Below, piece by piece: positions 25,742 to 34,609 of a stretch of DNA of 64,000 bases (within the stretch, counting starts at the first letter, position 1; each line of letters starts with the position of its first letter). This stretch comes from CADEED01 sp963842515 (GTDB lineage Bacteria; Pseudomonadota; Gammaproteobacteria; Steroidobacterales; Steroidobacteraceae). The stretch is from the NCBI GenBank assembly GCA_963842515.1, contig CAWJGO010000001.1:1054001-1118000 (forward strand), written 5' to 3'. Both the position numbers and the translations under genes were made by a program. Below the pieces are notes generated by a model. It had not been told where the DNA came from and ran no database searches. It saw nothing but the letters and a program-made list of their open reading frames with translations.

Positions 25742-26611
25742 ATGCCACCTCTTCAGCAACGCAAGGTCGCAGACCAGGGACACCAACTGTCATCAACCGG
25801 CGCGCTGCGGCAAGAGTCGACGCGGCGGCTGCGATCAGGCAATCAGATGCCGGTGCTCGGGCTTGGGTCCTGGATGTTGACCTCACACACCTCGGAGGCG
25901 GTGCAGCATGCCCTTGAATTGGGCTATCGCATGGTCGACACCTCGGCCGACTACATGACGCAGCCGGGCATCGGCGTGGCGATCCGCCGCGGCGACGTGC
26001 CGCGCGATGCGCTGTTCGTCGTGATGAAGGTGGAAGAGAACGAAGACGGCTATCGCGCGACACTCAAGAATCTCGAAGAGCTCAAGCTGGCGTACGCCGA
26101 TCTGGTCCTGATTCACCGGCCGCCGAAAAAAGGCGTCGGCGAGAATGTATGGCAAGGTCTCATGCGGGCGCGCGACGAAGGCCTGGCGCGCGACATCGGC
26201 GTGTGCAGCTACAAGATCGAACAGCTCAAACAACTTGGCGAGGTGTCGGGTGAGCTTCCGGCAGTCCAGCAGATCGAGTGGAGCCCTTTCGGGCACAGTC
26301 TCGACATGCTGAATTTCTGCCGCGCGAACGACATCGTGGTGCAGGCCTACAGCCCGCTCACTCGCGGCAAGCGGCTCGCGGACGCGCGATTGACGGAACT
26401 GGCGAAAAAGTATGGAAAAAGCCCGGCGCAGATGATCATCCGCTGGGATCTGCAACATGGCGTTGTGCCGTTGCCCAAGGCATATCGCGAAGACCATCAG
26501 CGCGACAATATCGCCGTGTTCGGCTTCGAGATCACGGAACAGGACATGGCCGCGCTCGATGGCTTCAACGAACGCTTCTCGGCCCTCGAGAAACTGGACT
26601 ACCTCGAATGA
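25742..26611 (+). CDS. aldo/keto reductase, intact catalytic tetrad
   Basis: A 289-residue NAD(P)H-dependent reductase of the AKR barrel fold. The tetrad is seen as Asp and Tyr in DTSADYMT, Lys in VVMKVEEN and His125 in VLIHRPP. WSPFGHSLDM and the cofactor segment VVPLPKAYREDHQRDNI also match. The ATG at 25742 is selected because the reading frame upstream belongs to the Cys-rich gene in another frame. A closely related paralogue follows 19 bases later, so this is a tandem duplication. Confidence 0.9.
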   Translation: MPPLQQRKVADQGHQLSSTGALRQESTRRLRSGNQMPVLGLGSWMLTSHTSEAVQHALELGYRMVDTSADYMTQPGIGVAIRRGDVPRDALFVVMKVEENEDGYRATLKNLEELKLAYADLVLIHRPPKKGVGENVWQGLMRARDEGLARDIGVCSYKIEQLKQLGEVSGELPAVQQIEWSPFGHSLDMLNFCRANDIVVQAYSPLTRGKRLADARLTELAKKYGKSPAQMIIRWDLQHGVVPLPKAYREDHQRDNIAVFGFEITEQDMAALDGFNERFSALEKLDYLE

Positions 26612-26630
26612 GGCCCGTCAATTGAACGCC

Positions 26631-27488
26631 ATGGTGCAACGCCTCTCGGTCGCCGGCGACTGGTACGGCGGAGCGCAGTTGCACCTCTCGGCCGACTCGC
26701 GACTCGTCCTCCCGTCGGGCAACGCAATGCCCGTGATAGGCCTCGGCACCTACCAGCTCAAGCAGCAGACAGTCGAAAGCGTGGCACGGGCACTTCAGTG
26801 CGGATACCGGATGATCGATACGTCCGGCGATTATCACACCCAACGTGGCATTGGCGACGCGCTGCGCGCCTGTGGCCTGGACCGGGAATCCATATACGTA
26901 GTGACGAAAATCAGGGCATCCGGCAACGCCTACGACGCCGCCCGCACGAATCTCGCGGAATTGCGGCTCGACTATGCCGACCTCGTGCTCCTGCAGCAGC
27001 CCCCGGAGCATGGGGTCGGCGAGTTGTTCTGGCAGGGTCTGCGCTGCGCGAAGCGTGACGGCCTGACCCGTGACATCGGGGTCACCAACTACTCGCTGGA
27101 GCAGATCGAAGAGCTGGTGTACCGCACAGGCGAGCTGCCAATGGTTAACCAGATCGAATGGAGTCCGTTTGGCCACAGCCCACGCATGCTCGATTTTTGC
27201 GCCGACAATCACATCGTGATCCAGGCCTGGAGCCCGCTCACGCGCGCGATGCGGCTCAACGACGACAAACTCACGGCCATGGCGGCGCGTTACGGCAAGA
27301 CGCCGGCGCAGCTGGTAATTCGCTGGAATCTTCAGCTGGGCGTGGTGCCGTTGCCCAAGGCGAATCATGCGCAGCACCAGCAGGAAAACCTCGGGGTGTT
27401 CGACTTCGAGATCCGGCAGCCGGACATGGGCAAGCTGCGGGCGCTCAACGAGCACTACTCGGCGATTGGCGCGCTGCCTTACGTCTGA
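26631..27488 (+). CDS. aldo/keto reductase paralogue lacking the catalytic histidine
   Basis: A 285-residue AKR-fold protein that aligns along its whole length with the preceding one. Asp and Tyr (DTSGDYHT) and Lys (VVTKIRAS) are kept, but the segment VLIHRPP of the paralogue reads VLLQQPP, so Gln122 takes the place of the tetrad His. The cofactor segment VVPLPKANHAQH is retained, so NADPH binding is likely, while substrate range or activity may differ. The start at 26631 has weak support; TTG at 26622 is an alternative. Confidence 0.86.
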   Translation: MVQRLSVAGDWYGGAQLHLSADSRLVLPSGNAMPVIGLGTYQLKQQTVESVARALQCGYRMIDTSGDYHTQRGIGDALRACGLDRESIYVVTKIRASGNAYDAARTNLAELRLDYADLVLLQQPPEHGVGELFWQGLRCAKRDGLTRDIGVTNYSLEQIEELVYRTGELPMVNQIEWSPFGHSPRMLDFCADNHIVIQAWSPLTRAMRLNDDKLTAMAARYGKTPAQLVIRWNLQLGVVPLPKANHAQHQQENLGVFDFEIRQPDMGKLRALNEHYSAIGALPYV

Positions 27489-27638
27489 CGTGGTAGTTAG
27501 GGAAAGGCGACTCGCGCATCACCCGGCGGTCGCTTCGGTATCGGAATCCGATACGAACTATTTCTCACTTGCTTGTGCGTCCGCGACGTTCCTACGTTCC
27601 AACTACCGCGAAACATAACGCGGCAAGGAGAACGAGGA

Positions 27639-28214
27639 ATGACAAGAACAATGTTGTTAGTGACGTTGCTGGCAGTCGCCGCGGGCACGCCGGCAATCGC
27701 CGCCGGCGAGGGCGAGGTGCAGCTTGCGGTGTACCTGGGATCCCAGAACCTGCATGTCGACGACGAAATCGTACTGCAAGACGAACGCTTGCAGCGCAAC
27801 GGAGTGCTGGTGGGTGCCGCGGCGGCGTATCGTTTTCCGCGAGGATTCCTGGTCGAAGCTTCGGTGCTGCACGGCGCATACACGGATTTCTTCTTCCGCA
27901 ATGTCTTCGAGCGCAGCTTCAGTCAGTACCAGTATTCAGGCGCTGTCGGCTGGCAGTTCGACCGCAATCGCTGGCGGATTACGCCGAAGGTGGGCGTGGC
28001 GCGCTCCAAGCTCACCTCGGACGGTTCGCTGCTGTTCCCGCAGGATGATGACGAGGGTGATCAGAAGTTCTACGCGACCGTGCCGTTCGTGGAAGCGTCG
28101 GTGGTGCACCGTCTCGGCAGGCATTTTGCGCTGGGTGCATTCCTGCGTGAAACTTTCGAGGACTTCGGTCACTCGCGCAGCTGGGGAGCCACGGCGCACT
28201 TCTACTTCGACTAG
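27639..28214 (+). CDS. outer membrane beta-barrel protein, unknown
   Basis: A 191-residue protein with a signal peptide (MTRTMLLVTLLAVAAGTPAIA) and alternating hydrophobic strands ending in the aromatic C-terminus AHFYFD, as in small outer membrane barrels. FPQDDDEGDQKF is an acidic loop. The ATG at 27639 follows AAGGAG. It converges on the kinase gene that begins on the other strand at 28219. The role is unknown; its neighbours include an outer membrane MipA operon. Confidence 0.75.
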   Translation: MTRTMLLVTLLAVAAGTPAIAAGEGEVQLAVYLGSQNLHVDDEIVLQDERLQRNGVLVGAAAAYRFPRGFLVEASVLHGAYTDFFFRNVFERSFSQYQYSGAVGWQFDRNRWRITPKVGVARSKLTSDGSLLFPQDDDEGDQKFYATVPFVEASVVHRLGRHFALGAFLRETFEDFGHSRSWGATAHFYFD

Positions 28215-28218
28215 GTGC

Positions 28219-29505
28219 TCACGGCCCCGGCCACTCCAACGCGAGCCTGGCACCACCCAGGCTTGCGCTGACCTCGGCGGTGACGCGGCCGCGGTGCAAA
28301 GCGGCGATGCGTGCCACGATGGCGAGACCAAGGCCGAAGCCTCCGGTGTCGCGGTTGCGGCTGGTATCGAGCCGCGTGAACGCCCGGAAGATGGCCGTGC
28401 GGTCGTTCGCGGGTATTCCTTCACCGTCGTCCTCGACGATGAGACGGTACAGGTCCTTGTCGCGCATGACGGTCACGTTCACGTTGTGGCGCGCGTAACG
28501 CAGCGCATTGGCTAACAAGTTGCTGAGCGCCAGCTCCATGAGCCGCGGCTCCATCCACGCCGTATCGATCGCATCCTGCTGGATGGTGGTGACGGTTCGT
28601 TCATGCGGCGGGCACGACAGCAACACCTGGCGCAGCCAGGGCGCCAGCGGGATCGCCTGGCAGTTCATGCGCAGACCCGGATGGTCGAGGCGCGCGTAGT
28701 CGAGCATGTCGGAGATCAGGTCGTCGATCTGCTGCACGTCGGCATTCACCGCGCGAAGCTGGCCGCGAAGGCTTTCGTCCACCTCGCCCTCGAGCACGGC
28801 GGCGGCAAACCGCACGCGCGCCAGCGGGGTGCGCATCTCATGCGACAGTGCCGCGGTCATTTCCTTCTGCGACTGGATCAGCTGGCTCACTCGCGCCGAC
28901 ATCTCGTCCAGATTGGTGGCGAGGCTTACGAGCTGGGTGGTGCGCGATGCCGTGTCGAGCGGTTCGCGGTAGTCGGTCGCGAATTTCTGCGAGGCAGTGG
29001 TGAGCACCCGCAGATCGCGCAGCAGCGGCCGCAGCCATAAGCCGACGATGAGCAGGATGGAGGCATAGAAGATGACCGGCAGGAACCGCACCATCCTGCT
29101 CTCGTGCACCGGCGCGACTGGCCCGAGGCGAATCGCGCCATTCAGCGCTGGCGAGCTCCACAGGTAATAGGTCTTGCCGTCGTCGCTCTGAAGCTCGCGC
29201 GGTCCCGCTTCGGGTGGTGCGGCGCTCGAAATGTCGGCGGCATCGAGCAAGGTCACCTCGAGCTGCAAATTCTGCGCGAGCTGATCGGCGCGCGCGGCGC
29301 GATCGGCGGGCGGCACCGCGACGAGCTCAGATTCCAGTAGTCGCAGCGTGGACACGAGCCAGGGGTCCACGGGCCGTCCCTGGCGCGACTGCAGTGCGGA
29401 GAAGCCGAGGTCGAGCAGGATTGCAACGACCAGCAGCCCACCGGCGAGCACGACATAGGAGCGGATGAACAGCCCGCGGTGGCGGGCCGCAAGCCATTGC
29501 TTCAA
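28219..29505 (-). CDS. sensor histidine kinase, RstB-like
   Basis: A 428-residue inner-membrane kinase: helix 1 (about residues 15-35), periplasmic sensor of about 110 residues, helix 2, HAMP, H box with His222 in LSHEMRTPLARVRF, N box NLLANALRYARH and G boxes EDDGEGIP and FGLGLAIV. I choose TTG at 29505 because it overlaps the regulator stop (TTGA) and yields a normal N-terminus; an upstream in-frame start at 29553 would overlap the regulator by 52 bases. It is the last gene of the MipA-DUF3019-regulator-kinase operon. Confidence 0.88.
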   Translation of the reverse strand: MKQWLAARHRGLFIRSYVVLAGGLLVVAILLDLGFSALQSRQGRPVDPWLVSTLRLLESELVAVPPADRAARADQLAQNLQLEVTLLDAADISSAAPPEAGPRELQSDDGKTYYLWSSPALNGAIRLGPVAPVHESRMVRFLPVIFYASILLIVGLWLRPLLRDLRVLTTASQKFATDYREPLDTASRTTQLVSLATNLDEMSARVSQLIQSQKEMTAALSHEMRTPLARVRFAAAVLEGEVDESLRGQLRAVNADVQQIDDLISDMLDYARLDHPGLRMNCQAIPLAPWLRQVLLSCPPHERTVTTIQQDAIDTAWMEPRLMELALSNLLANALRYARHNVNVTVMRDKDLYRLIVEDDGEGIPANDRTAIFRAFTRLDTSRNRDTGGFGLGLAIVARIAALHRGRVTAEVSASLGGARLALEWPGP

Positions 29506-30224
29506 GCAGTCATGTCCCAGGCGTCGGGCACCAACAAATATCCCTTGCCCCACACCGTCTTGATGCGCGTTGGCGCGGCAGCGTCGTCGCCGAGTTTACG
29601 GCGCAATTTGGAGACGCGGCCGTCGATGGAACGGTCGAGACCGTCGTAGTCGATGCCGCGCATGGTGCGAAAAACCTCGTCACGGCTGACCAGCTCACCG
29701 GCCCGATGTGCGAGCAGGCTCAGCAATTCGAACTCCTGCGTGGTCAATGACACCGGCTGGCCGCGCAGCCACACTTCGCGCGAGGATTCGCTGATGCGCA
29801 ACGCGCCTAACATCAGGTCCGCCTTGCGGTCGCCGGTGGTGGCGCTGCCGCGTTCAGACCGGCGCAGTAGTGCGCGCACGCGCGCCAGCAGCACCATGGG
29901 ATCGACCGGCTTCATGACGTAATCGTCGGCGCCGGCTTCGAGGCCGATGACGTGATCGAGATCCGTGTCGCGCGCGGTCAGTATGAGGATCGGCACGTCG
30001 TGTACGCGGCGCAGCTCGCGGCAGATGGTGAGACCGTCTTTGCCCGGCAGCAGCAGGTCGAGCAGCACGAGGCGCGGCTTCTCGCGTCCGAAACGTTCGA
30101 GAGCGCGATCGCCACGCTCTTCGACCGTCACCCGCAACCCGTTCTGTTCGAGATAGGTGGCGGTCAGCTCGGCGAGGCGCGTGTCGTCCTCGATCAGCAG
30201 AATGTCGACATTGGACGCGTTCAT
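29502..30224 (-). CDS. OmpR-family response regulator, RstA-like
   Basis: A 240-residue regulator with IEDD at residues 11-14, phospho-acceptor Asp56 in LVLLDLLLP, a receiver ending near 120 and an OmpR-type winged helix with TVWGKGYLLV at the end. The ATG at 30224 overlaps the stop of the DUF3019 gene (ATGA), so it is preferred over GTG at 30236. It is coupled to both neighbours, which places DUF3019 and the two-component pair in one unit, as in some Shewanella-like operons. Confidence 0.9.
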   Translation of the reverse strand: MNASNVDILLIEDDTRLAELTATYLEQNGLRVTVEERGDRALERFGREKPRLVLLDLLLPGKDGLTICRELRRVHDVPILILTARDTDLDHVIGLEAGADDYVMKPVDPMVLLARVRALLRRSERGSATTGDRKADLMLGALRISESSREVWLRGQPVSLTTQEFELLSLLAHRAGELVSRDEVFRTMRGIDYDGLDRSIDGRVSKLRRKLGDDAAAPTRIKTVWGKGYLLVPDAWDMTA

Positions 30225-30625
30225 AGGACATCCCACACATGTCGCGTGCGCCGCTCGCGCCGCCGATCATCGGAACCTACGCGCAGCACCTCGATTTTCA
30301 CCTCCGCGGCGCGTTCCGCGCCACCCGGAGGCGCCAGCCAGAACACGAAATCCTGGGTGACGATGCGATCCTGCAGGTGCTCGCCTGCCAATGAGCTCGG
30401 CCAGCACCGCAACGGCGCGGGCTGCGCCCCGTCGTTGAGGCAATATTCCGCCGAGCGCACGCTTTTCCAACGTATGTCGAAAGTGACGGCGCAGGACGTT
30501 GCGCCCTTGTCGATCACACACAGCAGCGGCTTGACGATGAGTCGCACGGGTGGGGGATCCGCGGCGACGGCCGGTAATGCGACGCCCAAACAAACCGCGA
30601 TGAAGGTAGTCAGGCGCACGCGCAT
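30221..30625 (-). CDS. DUF3019 periplasmic protein
   Basis: A 134-residue protein with a signal peptide (cleavage near PAVAA) and a compact beta domain with CVIDKGATSCAVTFDIRW and LRCWPSSL, the paired Cys pattern of DUF3019. The start at 30625 shares a base with the stop of the MipA gene (TGATG). DUF3019 genes typically accompany RstA/RstB-type systems and MipA/OmpV proteins; a role as periplasmic accessory to the kinase is an inference from this context. Confidence 0.85.
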   Translation of the reverse strand: MRVRLTTFIAVCLGVALPAVAADPPPVRLIVKPLLCVIDKGATSCAVTFDIRWKSVRSAEYCLNDGAQPAPLRCWPSSLAGEHLQDRIVTQDFVFWLAPPGGAERAAEVKIEVLRVGSDDRRRERRTRHVWDVL

Positions 30626-31554
30626 CAGAACTGCCACGCGACGCCGGCGAAGTAGCCGAAAACATAAGGCTGCTCGACGATGGGGCTCAAGGCGACGCTG
30701 TGCTGCAAGCGTTCGTAGTTCGCCGAGACCGCCGCGCGCAGGCTCTTCGTCAGGTAGTAGTTGGCTCGCAATCCGGCTTCCCAGCTGAGGCCGCCCGCTG
30801 CGTGATACGGAAGCAGCGTCAGGCCACCCTCACCGCCGTGCACTCCCCAGTAGTAGTCGCTGAGCTTCGAGCTCTTGTAGGCCACGCCGACCGATGGCGA
30901 AACGGACCACCGGCCACGCGTGAAGCGATAGCCGTAGTCGGCGGACAACTCGAAACCCTCGTGGGTCCTGCTCACGTCGTGGAAGCCGCGCAGCGTGGCT
31001 TCACCCCATTCTCCGTCCAGCAACATCTCCAGGCCAAGCTCCACCGCGTAGTCGCGGTCCGGCACCTCGAGCGGAGCGGGCTCCGCCGCGGTCAGCGGCG
31101 CGCCGGTGACCGGATTGGTGATCGGGACCGCGTTGCCACCGCTGGCGCGCGCAAAAGAGACATACCGGGTGTTTGTCTTGCTGAAAAACGCGCGATCGCT
31201 GTTGACGCGCGCCACTACGTTGGCCGTGAAGAGCCGATTGTCCGCGACCGCGAATCCGACGTCTCCATTGTCGAAGAACCAGCGCTTGCCGAACCACGCT
31301 ATGTCGAGGTCGACGACGATGGGGATGTCATCGGACTGAATGAGTGGATTGGTGCGCTGCCCGTAACCGAGTCCCACGCCGAAGCGCCAACTCCTCTGCT
31401 CGGGCAGCGGGCGCGCCGCGGGAGGCGTCCCGAGCGGTTGCACGGCGGTGTCGGCGGCGGCGACTTCGGCAGGCGTCGTTTGCGCGTGCGCGGCCAGGGC
31501 CACAGCCCAGAGCGCTGCCAGCCTCGCAACGTGCTGCAAGGTTGAAAGATTCAT
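30625..31554 (-). CDS. MipA/OmpV family outer membrane protein
   Basis: A 309-residue barrel protein with a signal peptide (residues 1-24). Its core begins SWRFGVGLGYGQRTNPL, and it ends with FAGVAWQF, an outer membrane C-terminal aromatic. MipA/OmpV proteins are scaffolds or transport-linked porins. It heads the four-gene operon MipA, DUF3019, regulator, kinase, in which all junctions overlap by one to four bases. The intergenic dyad at 31622-31659 upstream is the likely control region. Confidence 0.88.
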   Translation of the reverse strand: MNLSTLQHVARLAALWAVALAAHAQTTPAEVAAADTAVQPLGTPPAARPLPEQRSWRFGVGLGYGQRTNPLIQSDDIPIVVDLDIAWFGKRWFFDNGDVGFAVADNRLFTANVVARVNSDRAFFSKTNTRYVSFARASGGNAVPITNPVTGAPLTAAEPAPLEVPDRDYAVELGLEMLLDGEWGEATLRGFHDVSRTHEGFELSADYGYRFTRGRWSVSPSVGVAYKSSKLSDYYWGVHGGEGGLTLLPYHAAGGLSWEAGLRANYYLTKSLRAAVSANYERLQHSVALSPIVEQPYVFGYFAGVAWQF

Positions 31555-31621
31555 GGCGACATTCTAACTATGGCGGTGCGCGTATCCCCGGCAAAGCGTC
31601 ACGCAAAGCTGTGTGGAAACT

Positions 31622-31659
31622 GTGAAAAAGTGTCGAAGCCGGGCGCGACACAATTTCAC
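31622..31659. promoter_or_regulatory. nested inverted repeat upstream of the MipA operon
   Basis: GTGAAA (31622-31627) and TTTCAC (31654-31659) flank GTGTCG (31630-31635) and CGACAC (31646-31651), with a 10-base centre. It lies 67 bases upstream of the MipA start and 79 bases upstream of a small gene on the other strand. It may be an operator or an mRNA hairpin. I do not know which regulator would bind it. Confidence 0.45.
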
Positions 31660-31737
31660 GAATTCTCCCCAATGTAGCCACAGATCAAGGAAGGACCCTG
31701 CGTAGGCTCGGTGGTGAATCTTCCGGGAGTCTACGTC

Positions 31738-32052
31738 ATGCGCCGTCCGATCAACTGGGTCGTGTTCTGTATGTCTTTGCTGTTCCTGCTGGTAAACCTG
31801 TCGGCCCCCGGCCGCAGGGCGCACCAGCCGGAAATTCCGGTCCCGATGGCGCTCATCGAGGCGCGGACTGCGACGCCTGAATTTGGCTATGTCCGCACGG
31901 ATGGTTCTTTCCTGCCGCTGTCGCGCGAGTCGTTCGTGGAGTCATCGGTCGATGCGGAAGCGGCGCCGCTCGTCTGGTCCACGCCAGTGCTGGCTCCGGC
32001 CGGCAAAGCTGAATCGCCAGCGTTCACTGCAGTTGCGCCAACCTGGCAATGA
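31738..32052 (+). CDS. small hypothetical protein with N-terminal membrane segment
   Basis: A 104-residue open frame from ATG 31738 (MRRPINWVVFCMSLLFLLVN) with a hydrophobic segment at residues 6-22 and a polar C-terminal part. In-frame starts upstream are possible. No family is recognised. The 190 bases that follow, up to the PRC-barrel gene, show no convincing gene. Confidence 0.4.
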   Translation: MRRPINWVVFCMSLLFLLVNLSAPGRRAHQPEIPVPMALIEARTATPEFGYVRTDGSFLPLSRESFVESSVDAEAAPLVWSTPVLAPAGKAESPAFTAVAPTWQ

Positions 32053-32243
32053 AACGAGGTGCGGCGCGCAGCTGCTGCTGCAGATAGAAGGTGGGCAGCG
32101 CTATGAGGGCGTGCAGGATTTCCTCGCCGCCGCGCCTTGCTGATCTGGTGGAGAAGTCCGCCAGTGCCTGAGGCGCGAGGCCCGCCCGGTGCACGATTGG
32201 GAGGAATCGGGCTACCGAGGGACCTCGCTTCAACCGGTTGTTC

Positions 32244-32600
32244 TCAGGAGACCTTGTAGTACGCGTTTGCGCTTCGGCTATAGGCCGCCGCGCCGTCGCC
32301 GCGCGTCAGCTTGTCGAGTGAATCCGCGGGCGCGGCCTTCAGCTCGTCCTTGGTGAACGGCACGACGTAGCTGTCTTCGCTTTCGACGTAGTCGAGAGCC
32401 GACCACGGCACCGGGTGAAACTTTTCGTTCATGCCGAGAAATCCGCCGAAGCCGACCACGGCATAGACGATGTTGTTAGACAGCTTGTCCAACACGATGT
32501 CCTCGATCTGACCGATCTTTTCTCCAGCCGAGTTCTTCACGCTGGTGCCGATTACCTTCTTCGCGCGAATCACTTCGGTATGGCCGGATGGGGTTGTCAT
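32244..32600 (-). CDS. PRC-barrel domain protein
   Basis: A 118-residue cytoplasmic protein. Residues 10-85 form a PRC-barrel: VIGTSVKNSAGEKIGQIEDI, then IVYAVVGFGGFLGMNEKFHP and PWSALDY. The C-terminal tail is alanine- and aspartate-rich. Proteins of this kind are common in alpha- and gammaproteobacteria and often respond to stress; no specific role can be assigned. Monocistronic. Confidence 0.85.
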   Translation of the reverse strand: MTTPSGHTEVIRAKKVIGTSVKNSAGEKIGQIEDIVLDKLSNNIVYAVVGFGGFLGMNEKFHPVPWSALDYVESEDSYVVPFTKDELKAAPADSLDKLTRGDGAAAYSRSANAYYKVS

Positions 32601-32741
32601 TGCGAATTCCTCCGTCGTATGTGTCGTTTGGTTTGCAGCGCGATGTTATGGACGGTGAGTCGCCGGACCCATCAGCGCATGTCGCGCGGAGGTGTCAGAT
32701 CACGCGCACCCGACCCTTCGGGGGGCCGTGTATAAAATTCA

Positions 32742-32760
32742 AATGGGGTCTGACCCCAAT
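32742..32760. repeat. REP-like palindrome
   Basis: Read on the minus strand, ATTGGGGTC-A-GACCCCATT is the same palindrome as at 3489 and 5880, here followed by TGAATTTTATAC. It lies 10 bases beyond the stop codon of the subtilase-like gene on the same strand, again a 3'-end position. Confidence 0.7.
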
Positions 32761-32770
32761 TCCAGTCTTC

Positions 32771-33874
32771 TTACTTGATCGTGAGCGGGATTTCGTCCGA
32801 AGAGAAGTTCGATTCCCGGCAGGCAATGCGCAGCGTGCCGGACGATCGGCGCAGCGCGGCGGCGGGAATGGTCATCCTCATTGCGCCAGCGCGGGCGAAC
32901 CCGAGCTCGCGCCAGTGCTCATCACCATGCGGGCGATACAGCGCCACCGCATTCGCGCACAGCGCCGCGCGATAACGCAATTTCCAGTCGACCACTGCAT
33001 CACTGAGCGAAGACCAGGTTAGCGCCTTGGCGTCGGTGGTGAGATCGATGGGGCCCAACACCGCGTTCGCGACATTGAGCACGCGCGCCGTTTGGCACTT
33101 GCCCTCGAGCGCCGGGGCCGGCGTGCCGCTGGCGAACAGGTGCTCCCGTATCTCGTGAAAACCCCAGCTGGGATTGAGAGCTTTCACCAACGCCGCGCAT
33201 CCGCTCACGTATGGAGCGCCAATGGCGGCGCTGACCAGATCGCTGTGGCCGCTGCCGCGCCAGTCCGGCACGCGCGCGAATGCGGGCGCGGCCAGGTGTG
33301 CGGTTTCGGATGAACAGGGAATCAGCGGCTGCAGCTCCTTGCCTACCGACAGCACATTGATCTGGTTGAGCACCGGGTCGGTACCGCAGCCGTTGACCGC
33401 GGGGCACACCACCAGCACGTTGCGCGTCGCGGCATATTGGATGGCCCGTTGCACAGCCGGCGTCGACGTGAGCCCGGCATGCGAGAGATTGATGATGCAG
33501 GCGCCCATTTCCACCGCGTACTCGATGGCGTGCGGCAGGTCGAGCGCTTGCGGGCCAGGCCCGGTGGTGACACGCACCGGCAGGATGCGCGTGGCCGGGG
33601 CGACCCCGGAGAAACGCTCCACCTCACTCAGCCGGCCGGCCGCAACGCCGGCGGCGTGCGTGCCCGGAATCTCGTGGCGACCCGGAGGAATTATCTGGTG
33701 AGCGAGAGCCTTGTGGATATTCGGACCGAGCAGTGGATGATCGATCTGCACACCTTCATCGACGATGCCGATGACCACGTCGGGACTGCCGCGAGTCCGG
33801 GTCCACGCGCGCTCGACCCCCAGCCACTCGAAAGCGGCACCGAAGCGGCCCTGGCTGGCGGCGCCAATCGTCAT
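32771..33874 (-). CDS. subtilase-fold (S8) protein with degraded catalytic triad
   Basis: A 367-residue protein without a clear signal peptide. The fold is S8: GIVDEGVQIDHP (catalytic Asp39 kept), FSGVAPATRILPVRV, AVEMGACIINLSHAG, CPAVNGCGTD (oxyanion Asn kept). But the His motif HGTHVAG reads PGTHAAG (Pro70), and GTSMAAP reads SAAIGAP with Ala217 at the serine position. Protease activity is therefore unlikely. It lies 105 bases downstream of an anti-sigma and sigma factor gene on the same strand, suggesting a binding or regulatory role; this is inference. Confidence 0.83.
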   Translation of the reverse strand: MTIGAASQGRFGAAFEWLGVERAWTRTRGSPDVVIGIVDEGVQIDHPLLGPNIHKALAHQIIPPGRHEIPGTHAAGVAAGRLSEVERFSGVAPATRILPVRVTTGPGPQALDLPHAIEYAVEMGACIINLSHAGLTSTPAVQRAIQYAATRNVLVVCPAVNGCGTDPVLNQINVLSVGKELQPLIPCSSETAHLAAPAFARVPDWRGSGHSDLVSAAIGAPYVSGCAALVKALNPSWGFHEIREHLFASGTPAPALEGKCQTARVLNVANAVLGPIDLTTDAKALTWSSLSDAVVDWKLRYRAALCANAVALYRPHGDEHWRELGFARAGAMRMTIPAAALRRSSGTLRIACRESNFSSDEIPLTIK

Positions 33875-33979
33875 GAAGGTCCCTTGCTTAGGTGCGCGGC
33901 CTCGTTGGCTGGGACAGACCGCAAATACCTATCTGCGACCAACCCGCGAGCCGTGACACTTCTGCAGAGGTTTCCGGGC

Positions 33980-34609
33980 TCAATACTTCACGAACCCGAA
34001 GTCCAATGCGTCTTCATCCGACGCCTGTTTGCGCACCCGCAGCGAGTAACTGCCGGAACGCAACTGATCGCTGTCGATCATGACCTCAAGCGTGACGGGT
34101 GAGCTGGCGTGCTGGCTGTTCAGCGACGCGATGGTGTCGACGTTCTTGTTGTGCTCGAGGCGATCGAGCGCGACGCTGTAGTCGAAGCCGAGATCGAACA
34201 AACCAACAATCTCGACGCGCACGATGCCCGGTTGCAACGCCGGCATGCTGCTGTCGCCGCGCACCAGGGCGAGACGCAGCGCGGCGCCGCTGCGCTGATC
34301 GTCGGTGGTCACCGCGGCCATGATGGCTGGCGCGTGCGCGGGCAGTGTTCGGCTCCAGACAAAAAAGATGGAGACGACCGCGAGCAGTACGGCGGCGGCG
34401 GCGGCCAGCCGCCAGTGCAGCGGGTGGTTAGAGCGTACGAATTCGGCGGTGGAGCCGCTGGCGACCTGAGCGATACCGGCCTTCAGGCGCTGCTCGAATT
34501 CGACCTGTTTCGCGAATTCCGGATTCGCCAGGCAATACTCCTCGAACGTCACGGCCTCGGCCTCACTCAGGCGGCCGGCGACATAACGTTCGATAAGTTC
34601 CTGATTCAT
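33980..34609 (-). CDS. anti-sigma factor-like membrane protein
   Basis: A 209-residue protein. Residues 1-45 contain a short helical cytoplasmic region (IERYVAGRLSEAEAVTFEEY) like an anti-sigma N-terminus but without a zinc motif. One membrane helix is at about 71-90, followed by a periplasmic domain rich in charged beta strands. The ATG at 34609 overlaps the sigma-factor stop (ATGA), which is the usual arrangement of a sigma/anti-sigma pair and supports the call more than the sequence itself. Confidence 0.8.
   Translation of the reverse strand: MNQELIERYVAGRLSEAEAVTFEEYCLANPEFAKQVEFEQRLKAGIAQVASGSTAEFVRSNHPLHWRLAAAAAVLLAVVSIFFVWSRTLPAHAPAIMAAVTTDDQRSGAALRLALVRGDSSMPALQPGIVRVEIVGLFDLGFDYSVALDRLEHNKNVDTIASLNSQHASSPVTLEVMIDSDQLRSGSYSLRVRKQASDEDALDFGFVKY

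Noticed and set aside
25883..26497. Antisense gene opposite the first aldo/keto reductase
   Set aside because: It mirrors the sense codons, has no start signal and no recognisable family.
32053..32243. Minus-strand open frame of 69 codons after the small hypothetical gene
   Set aside because: No ribosome site, no family resemblance and unremarkable composition; I leave the gap without a gene.
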